From positions 307,477-360,483 of the forward strand of contig CAUYUJ010015018.1 of assembly GCA_963575745.1 (NCBI GenBank): DNA of 53,007 nucleotides. Direction: 5' to 3'. Made by a program: the position numbers and the translations under genes. Origin of the DNA: Prorocentrum cordatum (taxonomy: Eukaryota > Sar > Dinophyceae > Prorocentrales > Prorocentraceae). This document shows positions 52,468 to 53,007 of this stretch, one piece after another; position 1 is the first letter of the stretch; each line of letters opens with the position of its first letter. The notes below the pieces were generated by a model. The model had not been told where the DNA came from. It saw only the letters and a list, made by a program, of their open reading frames with translations, and did not search any database.

Positions 52468-53007
52468 GTGCCCCGATGATGATGAGGTTGATTATGATGC
52501 TGTTGATGATGGTGATGATGATGGTGTCCCGATGATGATGATGATGCTGATCATGGTGCCCCGGTGATGATGATGATGTTGATGATGAGGATGATGATGA
52601 GGTGATGATGATGATTTTGATGATGGTTGCCCGATGATGGTGTGATGATGATGCTGATGATGATGATGATGGTGTCCCGATGATGATGATGATGATGATC
52701 ATCATCATCATCATCATCATCATGGTGATGATACTGGTGACGATGATGATGGTGTCCCGATGATGATGATGTTGAGGATGATGTTGCTGATGATGATGAT
52801 GGTGTCCCGATCATGATGATGTTGATGATATTGTTCATGCTGATGATGTTGATGATGAGATGATAATGATGATGATGCTGATGGTGGTGCTCCGATACTG
52901 ATGATGATGGTGTCCCGATGATGCTGATGTTGATGATGATGATGATGATGGTGACGATGATGGCGTCCCGGTGATGATGATGCTGATGATGATGATGGTG
53001 ATGGTGA
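51928..53007. repeat. Long GAT microsatellite with ~360-bp higher-order duplication
   Basis: (GAT)n interspersed with GGTGTCCCGATG and GGTGCCCC. Block 52,101-52,380 is repeated nearly unchanged at 52,467-52,740. Each block contains a perfect (GAT)n(ATC)n palindrome (about 52,320-52,360 and 52,680-52,720). It runs off the right edge. Confidence 0.95.

Overview
This window looks like nuclear DNA of a GC-rich dinoflagellate; Prorocentrum-, Polarella- or Symbiodinium-like lineages are possible, but I cannot fix the genus. Reasons: exons scattered among huge repeat-filled introns; introns with AG|G acceptors, one GC donor and two junctions that fit neither GT-AG nor GC-AG; many fold-back elements; decayed LINE and Ty1/copia elements of the kind common in dinoflagellates; and two sequences resembling relict dinoflagellate spliced leaders. 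I see no rRNA, tRNA, CRISPR or bacterial-type operon.

Layout. 1-5.2 kb: a decayed LINE on the minus strand (ORF1 with a zinc finger and coiled coil, endonuclease, RT, C-terminal zinc knuckle), running off the left edge. 5.2-17.9 kb: no recognisable gene, but GGA/CTC microsatellites, minisatellites, fold-backs and arrays of a 'CTTGGGGGCCTC'-type repeat. 18.07-49.07 kb: exons of one Na+/Ca2+ exchanger (NCX: alpha-1 repeat, two Calx-beta domains, alpha-2 repeat) on the plus strand. The last two exons are about 26 kb apart. 49.1-53.0 kb: no gene recognised; repeats ending in a long GAT microsatellite.

The 26-kb NCX intron holds a nested stack of mobile DNA. The outer layer is a 5'-truncated LINE on the minus strand (RT part at 46.9-48.1 kb, zinc-knuckle/RNase H part at 23.85-26.0 kb). 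It is split by a Ty1/copia polyprotein on the plus strand (gag side 26.0-27.6 kb; integrase-RT-RNase H side 43.4-46.5 kb). That polyprotein is in turn split by a proposed 15.8-kb DNA transposon (27,602-43,410) with TAGCAACCC / GGGTTGCTA ends and subterminal GACGTTAAAA motifs.

The proposed transposon carries four plus-strand genes: (1) an intact spliced 514-aa lysine-rich, probably nuclear protein; (2) a gag-like or DNA-binding-like Pro/Ala-rich protein broken by one stop codon; (3) an intact three-exon 670-aa protein with a Plavaka/CACTA-like pattern of acidic and CxxC motifs, the candidate transposase; (4) a 333-aa protein with cytosine-methyltransferase-like motifs. A transposase candidate beside a methyltransferase-like gene inside a host gene is the most interesting system here.

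A second highlight is that the NCX segment between 22,268 and 22,469 is exactly a fold-back element with a 5-bp target duplication (TCATG), and precise removal of element plus one duplicate restores the conserved NCX reading frame. It is therefore either an introner-like intron with non-canonical ends or a recent disabling insertion.
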